From positions 1 through 64,000 of the forward strand of contig NZ_PGTC01000021.1 in assembly GCF_002786295.1 (NCBI RefSeq): a stretch of DNA of 64,000 nucleotides, in the 5' to 3' direction. The notes under the pieces are model-generated. The model was not told the origin of the DNA, did not search any database, and saw nothing but the letters and a program-made list of their open reading frames with translations. The stretch is from Pseudooceanicola marinus (GTDB taxonomy: Bacteria; Pseudomonadota; Alphaproteobacteria; Rhodobacterales; Rhodobacteraceae). Below are positions 1 through 9,271 of the stretch, piece after piece. Made by a program: the position numbers and the translations under genes. How positions within the stretch are numbered: position 1 is the first letter of the stretch; each line of letters starts with the position of its first letter.

Positions 1-567
1 CTGGATTTCGTCCATGACCAGTTCGCCAATGGCCAGCGCTTTCGTGTGCTCAATGTGGTCGACGACGTCACCCGTGAGTGCCTTGCGGCAATCCCGGACA
101 CTTCGATTTCGGGGCGCCGTGTGGCACGTGAACTGACGGCCCTGATCGAGCGCCGCGGAAAGCCGGGGATGATCGTCTCCGACAACGGCACCGAACTGAC
201 CAGTAACGCAATCTTAGCCTTCGCTGCCGCGCACCGGATCGAATGGCACTACATCGCGCCGGGAAAGCCGATGCAGAACGGCTTCGTGGAGAGTTTCAAC
301 GGACGGATGCGAGACGAGCTGCTCAACGAGACCATGTTCCGTAACCAGGCCCATGCGCGGATCGTGATTGCTGCCTGGGCCGCCGACTACAACACCGAAC
401 GCCCACACTCGGCCTTGGACTACCAGACCCCCGCCGACTACGCTCGAACCCTGACCACCGCAATCGCCCGCCCCGCTGCGCAAGATGAAAGCTCCGCGCG
501 TCGGGCGATTGCTCAACCTGCGCCGCTCGGCGTAAATACCAACCGGACTCCGGTCGCGGCTGGATGA
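1..567 (+). CDS. IS3-family transposase OrfB, 5' end outside window
   Basis: DDE integrase-type transposase of the IS3 family. The reading frame is open from base 1, so the gene begins upstream of the window. The three catalytic acidic residues are visible: LDFVHD at the edge, SDNGTE near position 180, and the E in [10 protein letters not shown] near 290. The C-terminus has the usual [14 protein letters not shown] block. Just after the stop, TGGCAGGTCA at 576-585 is probably the right end of the element, because the same ten bases follow the decayed copy at 12354-12880. This copy appears intact over the visible part. Confidence 0.88.
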   Translation: MDFVHDQFANGQRFRVLNVVDDVTRECLAAIPDTSISGRRVARELTALIERRGKPGMIVSDNGTELTSNAILAFAAAHRIEWHYIAPGKPMQNGFVESFNGRMRDELLNETMFRNQAHARIVIAAWAADYNTERPHSALDYQTPADYARTLTTAIARPAAQDESSARRAIAQPAPLGVNTNRTPVAAG

Positions 568-1005
568 AAGACCGGTGGCAGGTCACCGCAGCAATTCCCC
601 ATGCACGAAGGGCCGCGCACGCGTATCTCGATGAGCGCCGTGATATTTCACTGTAGGTGGTGCCGAGGAACCGCCCCTTTCCGGCCATCGACATTCGCCC
701 ACCCGACCGGTGGAACACCTTGCGCAGGACTGCTTCGCTCTGCGGGTATGTGCGCGCGATAGAACTCGGAGCATGCCTTCGCAAGCCGAGAGCCGGGCGA
801 GACACCCTACCCCATAAGAAAACTAGAGCGGCGCGGACTATGCTGCGCCCTTGCAGCGCAGCACCGCTAACCGGTCGTATCCAAGAGGAAGGAGCCTCGA
901 CCGGACCTTTTCTCACGGCCACATCACAGAACTGTTTACAAAACTAATAAAATAATACTTAATCCCCTCCATGGAGCAAGGAGAGGCTCCGAATGGGAGG
1001 AAATC
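568..1005. other. Intergenic region between IS3 end and ytfQ
   Basis: I see no convincing gene here. The last 80 bases are A+T-rich around 930-960, and GTTTACAAA lies at 934-942, a half-site also present upstream of frcB. CTCCATGGAG at 967-976 is a short palindrome. The ytfQ ribosome binding site GGGAGGAAATC directly precedes the ATG at 1006. The promoter of the sugar operon is probably in 920-970, but I cannot place -35 and -10 boxes with certainty. Confidence 0.5.
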
Positions 1006-1959
1006 ATGAAACTGAAGACAACGCTTCTGGCGTCTGCGATTGCGCTTGCCCCGATGGCCGCCATGGCGGCAGACCTGACCATTGGCTTCAGCCAGATCGG
1101 CTCGGAATCCGGCTGGCGCGCGGCGGAGACCACCGTCACCAGGCAAGAGGCCGAAAGGCGCGGCATCGACCTGAAATTCGCCGACGCCCAGCAGAAGCAG
1201 GAAAACCAGATCAAGGCGATCCGCAGCTTCATCGCGCAGGGCGTCGATGCCATCCTGATCGCGCCCGTCGTGGCCACCGGCTGGGATGAGGTGCTGGAAG
1301 AGGCCAAGGACGCCGAGATTCCCGTGGTCCTGCTGGATCGCACCGTCGATGCAGACGAGTCGCTCTACCTGACCGCCGTGACCTCGGATCTCGTGCACGA
1401 AGGCGAGGTGGCCGGCCAGTGGCTGGTCGACGAGATGAACGGCGAAGAGTGCCGCATTGTCGAGCTGCAAGGCACCACGGGCTCCTCCCCTGCCATCGAC
1501 CGCAAGACCGGGTTCGAGCAGGGTATCGAGGGCCATGACAACCTCGAGATCGTCCGCAGCCAGACCGGCGACTTCACCCGTGCCCAGGGTAAGGTGGTGA
1601 TGGAGAGCTTCCTCAAGGCCGAGGGCGGCGAGAACATCTGCGCGCTCTATGCGCATAACGACGACATGGCCGTCGGAGCCATCCAGGCGATCAAGGAAGC
1701 CGGGCTCAAGCCGGGCGAAGACATCAGGATCGTCGCCATCGACGCCGTGCCGGACGCGCACAAGGCCATCGCCGACGGCGAGATGAACGCCACGATCGAG
1801 CTGACGCCGAACATGGCCGGGCCTGCCCTCGACGCGCTCGAGGCCTATCTTGCCGACGGCACCGAGCCCGAGAAGTGGATCCAGACCGAATCCCGGCTGT
1901 TCACCGCCGACGATGACAACATGGCCATCTTCAACGAGAAGAAGGATCTCGGCTACTGA
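1006..1959 (+). CDS. ytfQ: Galactofuranose-type ABC sugar-binding protein YtfQ
   Basis: Periplasmic sugar-binding protein of the ABC-type pentose/hexose (CUT2) class, 317 aa. The first 21 residues are a signal peptide ending AMAA. The mature protein follows Escherichia coli YtfQ closely from the start (TIGFSQIGSESGWRAAE, QQKQENQIKAIRSF, VVATGWDEV, ELTPNMAGPA). In E. coli YtfQ binds galactofuranose, and the near-identical pocket-region strings make the same ligand class likely here. The start is fixed by the signal peptide and a GGGAGG site. It is first in the ytfQRT-yjfF operon and is followed by a strong hairpin at 1973-2000. Confidence 0.93.
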   Translation: MKLKTTLLASAIALAPMAAMAADLTIGFSQIGSESGWRAAETTVTRQEAERRGIDLKFADAQQKQENQIKAIRSFIAQGVDAILIAPVVATGWDEVLEEAKDAEIPVVLLDRTVDADESLYLTAVTSDLVHEGEVAGQWLVDEMNGEECRIVELQGTTGSSPAIDRKTGFEQGIEGHDNLEIVRSQTGDFTRAQGKVVMESFLKAEGGENICALYAHNDDMAVGAIQAIKEAGLKPGEDIRIVAIDAVPDAHKAIADGEMNATIELTPNMAGPALDALEAYLADGTEPEKWIQTESRLFTADDDNMAIFNEKKDLGY

Positions 1960-1972
1960 GCCCTGATCCACG

Positions 1973-2000
1973 GGGCCGGGCGGCGCTGTCCGCCCGGCCC
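1973..2000 (+). terminator. Hairpin after ytfQ
   Basis: An 11-bp perfect GC-rich stem (1973-1983 with 1990-2000) and a 6-base loop lie between ytfQ and ytfR. No U-tract follows, so it is more likely an mRNA-stabilising or partial-attenuation hairpin that raises binding-protein yield than a full terminator. Confidence 0.6.
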
Positions 2001-2048
2001 GATGCGACGCCTGCACGCGGCAGGGCCCCCGGCGGATAAGGTCCCCGA

Positions 2049-3563
2049 ATGACAGACACCCACACCCCCGACGCGCCGGTGCTGCACGCACGCGGCATCT
2101 CGAAGTTCTTCCCCGGCACCATCGCGCTGGACGACGTGGAACTGCGCCTCATGCCCGGCGAGGTCCATGCGCTTCTTGGCGAAAACGGTGCCGGCAAATC
2201 CACCCTGATCAAATGCCTGACCGGCGCCTATCGCCGCGACGCAGGCACCCTGCTGATGGACGGGCAGGAGATCCACCCGGTCTCCACCGCCGACAGCCAG
2301 CGCCTCGGCATCGGCACCGTGTATCAGGAGGTCAACCTGCTGCCCAACCTGACCGTGGCCGAGAACCTGTTTCTCGGGCGGCAGCCGATGCGCGGAGGCT
2401 TCATCGCGCGGCGGCGGATGAACGAAGAGGCCCGCGCCGTGCTGGCCGGCTACGGCCTGCGCATCGATCCGGCCGAGCCGCTCACCGCCTATTCGGTCGC
2501 CATCCAGCAGGTCATCGCCATCGCCCGCGCCGTCGAGATGTCTGGCAAGGTTCTGATCCTCGACGAACCGACCGCCAGCCTCGATCACGACGAGGTGCAG
2601 CTGCTGTTCGACGTGATCCGGCAGGTCAAGGCGCGCGGTCTGGCGGTGGTGTTCATCACCCATTTCCTCGATCAGGTCTTCGCGATCTCCGACCGCGCCA
2701 CCGTCCTGCGCAATGGACGCGTCGTGGGGGAATGCCTGCTGGCCGAGATGACCCAGCGCGACGTCGTCACCATGATGCTCGGCCGCCAGCTCGAGGCGCG
2801 GACCAAGGCGCGCGATGTCGGCCCGGCGGGCAAGACGCTGGTCGAGATCGATGATCTGGGAAAGCGCGGCATGATGGCGCCGTTTTCGCTGAACATTCGC
2901 GAGGGCGAGGTCGTGGGCCTTGCCGGTCTGCTCGGCTCCGGCCGGACGGAGACCGCCAACCTGATCTTCGGCGTGGAGCCCGCCGATCAGGGCCGCATCG
3001 CGCTGCGCGGGCAGGACATCTCCATCAAGAACCCGCGCGACGCGGTGGCGCACCGGTTCGCGCTCTGCCCCGAGGATCGCAAGATCGACGGCATCGTCGG
3101 CGACCTCTCGGTGCGCGACAACATCATTCTGGCGCTGCAGGCGCGGCAGGGCTGGATGCGCCCGATCCCCCGCGCCAAGGTGGAAGAGATCGCGCGAAGC
3201 TACGTGCGCGCACTCGACATCCGCCTGGCATCGCTCGACATGCCGATCCGGCTTCTGTCCGGTGGCAATCAGCAAAAGGCGCTCTTGGCGCGCTGGCTGG
3301 CCACCAATCCGGCCTTCCTGATCCTCGACGAGCCGACGCGCGGCATCGATGTCGGCGCACACGCGGAAATCATCACCCTGATCGAACAGCTGCGCGCCGA
3401 TGGCATGGCGCTGCTGGTGGCCTCCTCCGAGCTCGAGGAGCTGGTGGCCTATTCCACGCGCGTCGTGGTGCTGCGCGACCGGCAGCAGGTGCGCGAGCTG
3501 ACCGGCGATCAGATCACCCCCGACAATATCATCAACGCCATCGCAACCGAGGAGGTCGCATGA
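2049..3563 (+). CDS. ytfR: Sugar ABC transporter ATP-binding protein YtfR
   Basis: Double-cassette ATPase of the CUT2 sugar importers, 504 aa. The first domain has Walker A GENGAGKS at about residues 44-51 and Walker B LILDEPTASLD near 170. The second domain has the degenerate P-loop GLLGSGRTE typical of this family, the signature LSGGNQQK near 405, and LILDEPTRGIDVG. Cytoplasmic; it energises the YtfT/YjfF membrane pair. Its stop overlaps the ytfT start (3560-3563), indicating translational coupling. Confidence 0.93.
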   Translation: MTDTHTPDAPVLHARGISKFFPGTIALDDVELRLMPGEVHALLGENGAGKSTLIKCLTGAYRRDAGTLLMDGQEIHPVSTADSQRLGIGTVYQEVNLLPNLTVAENLFLGRQPMRGGFIARRRMNEEARAVLAGYGLRIDPAEPLTAYSVAIQQVIAIARAVEMSGKVLILDEPTASLDHDEVQLLFDVIRQVKARGLAVVFITHFLDQVFAISDRATVLRNGRVVGECLLAEMTQRDVVTMMLGRQLEARTKARDVGPAGKTLVEIDDLGKRGMMAPFSLNIREGEVVGLAGLLGSGRTETANLIFGVEPADQGRIALRGQDISIKNPRDAVAHRFALCPEDRKIDGIVGDLSVRDNIILALQARQGWMRPIPRAKVEEIARSYVRALDIRLASLDMPIRLLSGGNQQKALLARWLATNPAFLILDEPTRGIDVGAHAEIITLIEQLRADGMALLVASSELEELVAYSTRVVVLRDRQQVRELTGDQITPDNIINAIATEEVA

Positions 3564-4621
3564 CGTCCCAGACCATTGGCCCCCGCCCGTCCGTCATGAG
3601 GCGCATCCTGCCGCAGCTGGTGATCCTGGCCGTGGCGCTGGCGCTCAACGTGGCGGTGTTTCCGGAGTTCTTTGAGATCGACTTCCGCAACGGGCGGCTG
3701 TTCGGCAACCTGATCGACGTTCTGAACCGTGGCGCGCCGGTGGCGCTGCTGTGCATCGGCATGACGCTGGTGATCGCAACCAAGGGTATCGACCTGTCGG
3801 TCGGCGCCGTCATGGCCATCGCGGGCGCGGTGGCGGCCTCGGTGGTGGTGGACGGCCACGGCTGGGGCACCGCCCTTCTCGCCGCGCTGGCCGCGGGAGG
3901 GCTCTGCGGGTTGTGGAACGGGCTTCTCGTGGCCGTGCTGCGCATCCAGCCGATCGTTGCCACGCTGGTGCTGATGGTGGCCGGGCGCGGCATCGCGCAG
4001 CTGGTGACCGAGGGCAAGATCCTGACCTTCGACAATCCCGGGCTCATCCATCTCGGCGCGGGCACTGTGGCCGGGGTTCCGACGCCGATCCTGATCTGGC
4101 TGGCCCTGGGCGCGCTTGTCACCTTCGTGGTGCGCAAGACGGCGCTGGGGATGTTGATCGAAGCCATCGGCATCAACGAGCGCTCCTCGCGGCTGGCCGG
4201 CATCAACAGCCGCGTGCTGCTGGTCTGCGTCTATCTCGTGTCCGGCCTCTGCGCCGCGCTGGCGGGTGTCATCGTCGCGGCGGACATCAAGGGGGCCGAC
4301 GCCAACAACGCCGGGCTCTGGCTCGAGCTCGACGCGATCCTCGCGGTGGTGATCGGCGGCAACTCCCTGCTGGGCGGGCGGTTTTCCATCATCGCCTCGC
4401 TGATCGGCGCGCTGATCATCCAGTCCGTCAACTCGGTGATCCTGCTGTCGGGCCTGCCGCCCGAGTTCAACCTCGTCATCAAGGCGCTGCTGATCCTCGG
4501 CATCCTCGTGATCCAGTCGCCCCGCATCGGCAATTACATCTACCTGCTGAAAGCCTCCGGCCCGCAACCCGAGCCCGACGCCCCTGCCTCCCGCCCCACG
4601 AAAGAGGAGACCGCGCGATGA
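3560..4621 (+). CDS. ytfT: Sugar ABC transporter permease YtfT
   Basis: Integral membrane permease of the BPD_transp_2 family, 353 aa, about 8-10 hydrophobic segments. The family pattern TLVIATKGIDLSVGA lies near residue 75, and VVIGGNSLLGG near 260. It overlaps ytfR by 4 bases and yjfF by 4 bases (ATGA at 4618-4621). Together with YjfF it forms the heteromeric channel of the importer. Confidence 0.92.
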   Translation: MTSQTIGPRPSVMRRILPQLVILAVALALNVAVFPEFFEIDFRNGRLFGNLIDVLNRGAPVALLCIGMTLVIATKGIDLSVGAVMAIAGAVAASVVVDGHGWGTALLAALAAGGLCGLWNGLLVAVLRIQPIVATLVLMVAGRGIAQLVTEGKILTFDNPGLIHLGAGTVAGVPTPILIWLALGALVTFVVRKTALGMLIEAIGINERSSRLAGINSRVLLVCVYLVSGLCAALAGVIVAADIKGADANNAGLWLELDAILAVVIGGNSLLGGRFSIIASLIGALIIQSVNSVILLSGLPPEFNLVIKALLILGILVIQSPRIGNYIYLLKASGPQPEPDAPASRPTKEETAR

Positions 4622-5622
4622 TCCGGTCCACGCATCTGCCCCTCCTGATCACGCTGGCGACCTTCGTGTTGGCCTATGCGCTCTGCGCCTCGGCCTACCC
4701 GGCGATGCTGTCGCTGCGGGTGGTTGCGAACCTGCTGACCGACAATGCCTTCCTCGGGATCGCAGCGGTCGGGATGACATTCGTCATCCTCTCCGGCGGG
4801 ATCGACCTGTCGATCGGCTCGGTAATTGCCTTTACCGGCGTGTTCCTCGCGGTGATCCTGCGCGAGACCTCGATGCATCCGCTGGCGGCCTTCGCGCTCG
4901 TGCTGCTGCTGACCACCGCGTTCGGCACCGCCATGGGGGCGACGATCCACTATCTCGAGATGCCGCCCTTCATCGTGACGCTGGCGGGGATGTTCCTGGC
5001 CCGCGGCGCGGCCTATGTGCTCTCGACCGAGAGCGTGCCCATCACGCACGAGTTCTACGACACGCTTCAGGGCCTCTACTGGAAGGTCGACGGCGCGCGC
5101 TTTCGCCTGATCGGCGGTCTGATGGTGCTGACCTTCATCGTCGGCGCCCTCGTTGCGCATCGCACGCGCTTCGGGCAGAATGTCTATGCCCTCGGCGGCG
5201 GGGAGCAGGCGGCCAAGCTGATGGGTGTGCCGGTGGCCCGCACCACGATCGGCATCTACGCTGTATCCGGCGGGCTGGCGGGGCTGTCCGGCATCGTGTT
5301 CTCGCTCTATACCTCGGCCGGCTATTCGCTGGCGACGGTGGGGGTGGAGCTCGACGCGATCGCGGCGGTCGTCATCGGCGGCACGCTTCTGACCGGCGGC
5401 TACGGCTTTGTCGCCGGGACGTTCTTCGGCATTCTCATCATGGGGCTGATACAGACCTATATTGTCTTCGACGGCACCCTCTCGAGCTGGTGGACCAAGA
5501 TCGTGATCGGTAGCCTGCTCTTCGCATTCATCCTCCTTCAGAAAGGGCTGACGTGGGCGGCAAAGAAAAGGGCAGCGCAGGCAAGGATGCGCACAGCGAC
5601 TGGTTCCGCCGCTCTCTCATGA
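4618..5622 (+). CDS. yjfF: Sugar ABC transporter permease YjfF
   Basis: Second membrane permease of the importer, 334 aa. The frame is open much further upstream, but the ATG at 4618 overlapping the ytfT stop is the natural start, and the protein from there matches permease architecture: a first hydrophobic helix at residues 7-25, TFVILSGGIDLSIGS near 60, and VVIGGTLLTGGYG near 255. The stop at 5620-5622 overlaps an ATG for the downstream GntR regulator. Confidence 0.92.
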   Translation: MIRSTHLPLLITLATFVLAYALCASAYPAMLSLRVVANLLTDNAFLGIAAVGMTFVILSGGIDLSIGSVIAFTGVFLAVILRETSMHPLAAFALVLLLTTAFGTAMGATIHYLEMPPFIVTLAGMFLARGAAYVLSTESVPITHEFYDTLQGLYWKVDGARFRLIGGLMVLTFIVGALVAHRTRFGQNVYALGGGEQAAKLMGVPVARTTIGIYAVSGGLAGLSGIVFSLYTSAGYSLATVGVELDAIAAVVIGGTLLTGGYGFVAGTFFGILIMGLIQTYIVFDGTLSSWWTKIVIGSLLFAFILLQKGLTWAAKKRAAQARMRTATGSAALS

Positions 5623-6356
5623 CCCTGGTCACAGCGGGCGGCGCAGGGGCGGAACGCGCGTCCAATCACACGGCCTTCGTGGTGGACCAGCTTGGTCGCG
5701 CCATCGTTGCAGGCGAATACCCCGCCGAGACGATGATCCCGCTCGACCCCGACCTGTGCGAGATGTTCGGCGTCTCGCGCACCGTCGTCCGCGAGGCGAA
5801 GAAGACCCTGATCGCCAAGGGGATGATCCAGTCCAAGGCCAAGGTCGGCACGCATGTGCGGGCCGCCGACGGCTGGAACATGTTCGACGAGGACGTGCTG
5901 CGCTGGCACGCGACCGCACGCAACCCGACACGGTTCTTCGAAGAGCTCTATGAGATCCGGATGATCTTCGAGCCGGCCGCTGCCGCGCAGGCGGCGGGGC
6001 GCGTCAACCAGGTGGATCTGGACGCGCTGCACGCGATCTGCGACCGGCTCGCCGCCGCCGACACGCCGACGGAGTTCGCCCTTGCGGACTACGCGTTCCA
6101 CAAGCAGGTGCTGCGGCTGTCCGGCAACCGGTTCCTGCAATCCCTTGGCGATCTGGTGCAGACGGCGCTCTATTCGCTGTTTATGGCAGAGCATATCGGC
6201 GATTTCGCGGACCGCCGTGAAACCGTGGCCCAGCGCCACCGTGCCATCGTATCGGCCATCGCCTCCGGCGCCCAGACGGACGCCCGCGATGCCATGAGCC
6301 GGGTGATCCACGACGGCTATTCCAACGTCGTCCTGCGCGCGCCCATCCCGGGTTAG
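5553..6356 (+). CDS. GntR/FadR-family transcriptional regulator (DgoR-like)
   Basis: Winged-helix GntR regulator with a C-terminal FCD ligand-binding domain. The HTH is LCEMFGVSRTVVREAKKTL, and the FCD part contains the metal/ligand-type residues EELYEIRMIFEP and AFHKQVLRLSGN. The layout resembles E. coli DgoR and related sugar-acid regulators. Two starts are possible: GTG at 5553, preceded by GAAAGGG, or ATG at 5619, which forms an ATGA overlap with the yjfF stop and lacks a clear ribosome site. Placement as the last gene of the ytf operon suggests local control of it, perhaps by the imported sugar. Confidence 0.88.
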   Translation: MGGKEKGSAGKDAHSDWFRRSLMTLVTAGGAGAERASNHTAFVVDQLGRAIVAGEYPAETMIPLDPDLCEMFGVSRTVVREAKKTLIAKGMIQSKAKVGTHVRAADGWNMFDEDVLRWHATARNPTRFFEELYEIRMIFEPAAAAQAAGRVNQVDLDALHAICDRLAAADTPTEFALADYAFHKQVLRLSGNRFLQSLGDLVQTALYSLFMAEHIGDFADRRETVAQRHRAIVSAIASGAQTDARDAMSRVIHDGYSNVVLRAPIPG

Positions 6357-6677
6357 GGCGCCGGGTGAGGTGGGCTTTTGGCTGACGACACCGAGCCCCG
6401 TCCTCTTCTGTGGTTGCCGCCCGTAGTGCAAGAAGCTTTTGACCATATTAGCGTGTGATCGAGTGCGAACTTCTGTGAGGCCTTCATGATACGGCGTTTC
6501 CAGAAGCCGCGGGCCGGGACGGTGATCAGCAGATTGGGTCCAAATCTGGCTTTCGAGCTCAATGCTCGTAGCGACTAACTGGTTTTCCCAATCCAGATCT
6601 GTTCGATCATTTTGCCCATTCAGGTCGTCGTCTTCTCACACTCCCTCGGCACCGGCCCTAACGGTTCGACATGAGCA
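6357..6677. other. Non-coding stretch holding the 3' side of the first IS110 element
   Basis: No gene is supported. The half next to 6678 should contain the 3' non-coding end of the IS110-family element. That is where related (IS1111-group) elements encode their bridge RNA, but I could not delimit the element end or draw a convincing RNA fold by eye. Confidence 0.35.
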
Positions 6678-7706
6678 TCATGCCACGACCGCCATCGCCG
6701 GATCTCTGTAATCTTTATTCTTTGTCAGCATCGCCCAGATCTGGCGGGCCATCTTGTTGGCGAGCGCGATCGCGACCAGCATCCTGGGTTTGCGCGCCAG
6801 CATGCGTGACAGCCAGCTGCCCTCCGTAATTGTGCGCTGTCCGAGCCAGTTCAGTCGCGACATTGCGCCGATGATCAACAGGCGTCGGATATCGGCTTGA
6901 CCAGCCTTCGTCATGCGACCAAGGCGCTCCTTGCCTCCGGAGGAATGTTGCCGAGGAACAAGGCCCGACCAAGCCGCAAAGTTGCGCCCGATTTTGAATT
7001 CCACCATGTCGGGACCAAACGCTTCGACTGCAACGGCCGTCAGCGGTCCAACACCCGGCATCGTCTGCAGCCGGCGTGCTCTGTTTGACTGGGTGGCCAG
7101 CGTCTTGAGCTTCTTAGTGCGCTCAATGATGCGCGCGGTTTTCTCTGCGATTTGCCCGAGCAGGTCCAGGCACTCTTCCCGGATCAGCGCGTGCAAGTCG
7201 ACGGTCTCATCCTGCACAAGCGCCGTCATGCGATTGAGGTGGGACATGCCGACCGGAAACACATAGCCGTGCTTATACAGCAGAGCCCGTAAGGCGTTCA
7301 CATCAGCAGTCCGCTGATGCACCAGGTGTTCCCGGCCGCGGAAGACCGCCGCGCAAGACTGCTGCTCGACTGTTTTGGGCTCCACGAAACGCATCTCAGG
7401 CTGGCGTGCCGCAATGACAAGCGCCTCAGCATCGGCCGCATCATTTTTCTGCCGCTTCACAAAAGGGCGCACATATTGCGGTGCGATCAGCTTTACCTCG
7501 TGCCCAAGAGCTTCCATCTCACGGGCCCAAAAATGTGCGCTGCCGCACGCCTCGAAAATCACCATGCTGGGCTCGTGCTGCGCCATGGACGCGGGGAATT
7601 GCTTCCGCGTCAGCTTCTTGCGGAACTGGACTTCCCCCGTTCGAAGGGCACCATGAACTTGAAAAACTGCCTTTGCCAGATCGACCCCAATCATCAGATT
7701 CTTCAT
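6678..7706 (-). CDS. IS110-family transposase (DEDD recombinase), first copy
   Basis: 342-aa IS110-family recombinase. The N-terminal DEDD RuvC-like domain shows IGVDLAKAVFQVHG, FEACGSAHFW and KNDAADAEA. The C-terminal Transposase_20 domain shows TMPGVGPLTA and RQHSSGGKERLG with the serine expected for catalysis. The ATG at 7704-7706 was chosen because AGGAGG lies 8 bases upstream and the family starts here; the frame stays open to 7853 without homology. The gene appears intact. The element inserted into, or recombined with, an IS5-type element whose remnant adjoins at 7787-7920. Confidence 0.9.
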   Translation of the reverse strand: MKNLMIGVDLAKAVFQVHGALRTGEVQFRKKLTRKQFPASMAQHEPSMVIFEACGSAHFWAREMEALGHEVKLIAPQYVRPFVKRQKNDAADAEALVIAARQPEMRFVEPKTVEQQSCAAVFRGREHLVHQRTADVNALRALLYKHGYVFPVGMSHLNRMTALVQDETVDLHALIREECLDLLGQIAEKTARIIERTKKLKTLATQSNRARRLQTMPGVGPLTAVAVEAFGPDMVEFKIGRNFAAWSGLVPRQHSSGGKERLGRMTKAGQADIRRLLIIGAMSRLNWLGQRTITEGSWLSRMLARKPRMLVAIALANKMARQIWAMLTKNKDYRDPAMAVVA

Positions 7707-7745
7707 CTCGCCGTCCTCCTTCGCGTGTGGCGTTGAACACCACGA

Positions 7746-7768
7746 CCTTGGCACATTGCGATGCCGTC
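7746..7768 (-). other. Conserved 5' end motif of the first IS110 element
   Basis: On the minus strand GACGGCATCGCAATGTGCCAAGG lies about 40-60 bases upstream of the transposase start. The second IS110 copy carries almost the same string at 9251-9271. Conservation outside the gene in two diverged copies marks it as a functional element end rather than chance. Confidence 0.55.
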
Positions 7769-7786
7769 TAGGGAGGGCGGCAACCA

Positions 7787-7920
7787 CTACATCTGACTTG
7801 GCCAGCGGAGACGAAGAAGCTGATTGGGCGGCCGTTCGTGTCCGTGACGGCATGTAACTTGGTGTTCATGCCGCCCTTGGTTCGCCCGATCAGGCGACCG
7901 CGCCCCCTTTTTCGCGTCCA
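7787..7920 (-). pseudogene. IS5-family (IS427-type) transposase remnant
   Basis: On the minus strand the frame reads WTRKRGRGRLIGRTKGG, then MNTKLHAVTDTNGRPISFF and VSAGQV, the central block of IS427-group IS5 transposases. Homology stops abruptly after AGQV at about 7790, exactly where the IS110 left end begins, so the element was probably cut by the IS110 insertion. Upstream sequence to 8188 shows no further transposase. Confidence 0.75.
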
Positions 7921-8188
7921 GCCGATTTGTGAAACATGTATAACCGCCCCATGCGCAAGAGGGTTTTCGGAGCTTTATGACGCATCATCGGGTGCTGACA
8001 TGTATCCGGCCTCGTGATGCGGCCGTTTGTGCCGCGGGCCCGTATGGTGGTCGAGGATCAGGTCCAGATCAAAGCCGCGTGCTCGGTGGCACTCTGTTGC
8101 ACCCTGGGTGTCCCGACCCTGTCTCACGACGATTGCGCCATACTGCTCCTTGCCCTCTTACGCTCCGACGTTCCCCTGCCGCGGCGGA

Positions 8189-9217
8189 CTACGCCGCTAC
8201 GACCGGAGCCCTGTAGACGCCGCCGCGGGCCATGAGGGCCCAGACGATCCTCGCCATCTTGTTCGCAAGTGCAACCCGCACGAGCATTCCCGGCTTGCGT
8301 GCGAGCATGCCGCCCAGCCACGTCCCGGGCCTGGCCGCGGCATGAGTGTGCCGTTTGATGATAACGCTGTTGGCACCGATGATCAGCAGCCGCCTAAGCG
8401 AGCGTTCCCCCATCTTGGTCGTCGCCCCAAGACGCTGTTTCCCGCCGGTCGAGTGCTGCCGAGGTGTGAGACCGAGCCATGCCGCGAAGTCTCGTGCCCG
8501 GCAGAAATGCTCCGGCGGCGGAGCCAGTGTCGCGAACGCCGGGGCGATTAACGGGCCGATGCCGGGGATCGTCATCAGCCGTCGTGCCAAGTCGTTCTCC
8601 CGCGCCCGGCGGGCGATCTCCGCGTCAAGCTCGGCGATCCGTTCGTCGAGATGGCGCAGGACATCCACGAGGACCTGCAACGTCGGGCGTGCCGCCTCTG
8701 GCAGGCCACTGCCGGGCTCCTCGATCACCGTGATCAGCCGGCGCATGCTTGCGGCGCCCTGCGGGACGACCTCGCCGAACTCGGTCAGGTGGCCGCGGAG
8801 GGCATTGATCGTCTGGGTGCGCTGCCGGATCAGAAGTTCGCGCACCCGGAACACCGCAGCGGCACCCTGCGTCTCCTCGCTCTTTACCGGCACGAACCGC
8901 ATGTTCGGGCGCTGCGCTGCTTCGCAGATCGCTTCGGCGTCGGCCGCATCATTCTTTTGCCTGCGCACAAACGGTTTCACGTAGGCAGGCGGGATGAGCC
9001 GGACCTGATGGCCCAGCTTCCCTATCTCACGCCCCCAGTGGTGTGCCCCGCCGCATGCCTCCATCGCAACGGTGCAAGACGGCAGGCCGCCGAGAAACTC
9101 GGGCACCTGACCACGTCGCAGCGTCCTGCGCAGCACCGCGCGCCCCGACGCGTCGGCCCCATGCAGCTGGAATACATTCTTCGCCAGATCGAGCCCGATT
9201 GTGATGATCTTCGACAT
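8189..9217 (-). CDS. IS110-family transposase, second copy
   Basis: 342-aa IS110-family recombinase, the same length as the first copy but clearly diverged in sequence. It shows IGLDLAKNVFQLHG, MEACGGAHHW and KNDAADAEA in the DEDD domain, and TIPGIGPLIA and RQHSTGGKQRLG in the C-terminal domain. The start at 9217 has GAGGAG a few bases upstream; the longer frame to 9259 runs into the non-coding end. The element lies immediately upstream of the marR start and may supply or disturb its promoter. Confidence 0.9.
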   Translation of the reverse strand: MSKIITIGLDLAKNVFQLHGADASGRAVLRRTLRRGQVPEFLGGLPSCTVAMEACGGAHHWGREIGKLGHQVRLIPPAYVKPFVRRQKNDAADAEAICEAAQRPNMRFVPVKSEETQGAAAVFRVRELLIRQRTQTINALRGHLTEFGEVVPQGAASMRRLITVIEEPGSGLPEAARPTLQVLVDVLRHLDERIAELDAEIARRARENDLARRLMTIPGIGPLIAPAFATLAPPPEHFCRARDFAAWLGLTPRQHSTGGKQRLGATTKMGERSLRRLLIIGANSVIIKRHTHAAARPGTWLGGMLARKPGMLVRVALANKMARIVWALMARGGVYRAPVVAA

Positions 9218-9250
9218 GACCGCTCCTCGCTGTGGATCATCGCAGACCCA

Positions 9251-9271
9251 CCTTGGCACATCGATGCCGTC
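9251..9271 (-). other. Conserved 5' end motif of the second IS110 element
   Basis: Minus-strand GACGGCATCGATGTGCCAAGG differs from the first copy only by a short indel. It places the left end of this element at roughly 9275-9295, just before the marR operator. Confidence 0.55.

Noticed and set aside
913-2091. Long minus-strand ORF of 392 codons opposite ytfQ
   Set aside because: It lies antisense to a clear ytfQ gene and has low-complexity His/Arg/Gly-rich composition typical of high-G+C shadow frames.
1953-3362. 469-codon minus-strand ORF opposite ytfR
   Set aside because: Shadow of the ATPase gene; no ribosome site and no recognisable motif.
6600-6677. Inverted partner of the IS110 5' motif near the 3' end of the element
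   Set aside because: Only short matches (GCCGAGGGAG against GCCGTCTAGGGAG) were found; not enough to call a subterminal repeat.
7977-8216. Plus-strand ORFs of 70-80 codons between the two IS110 elements
   Set aside because: Overlapping frames with no motif, lying in the presumed non-coding end of the second element.
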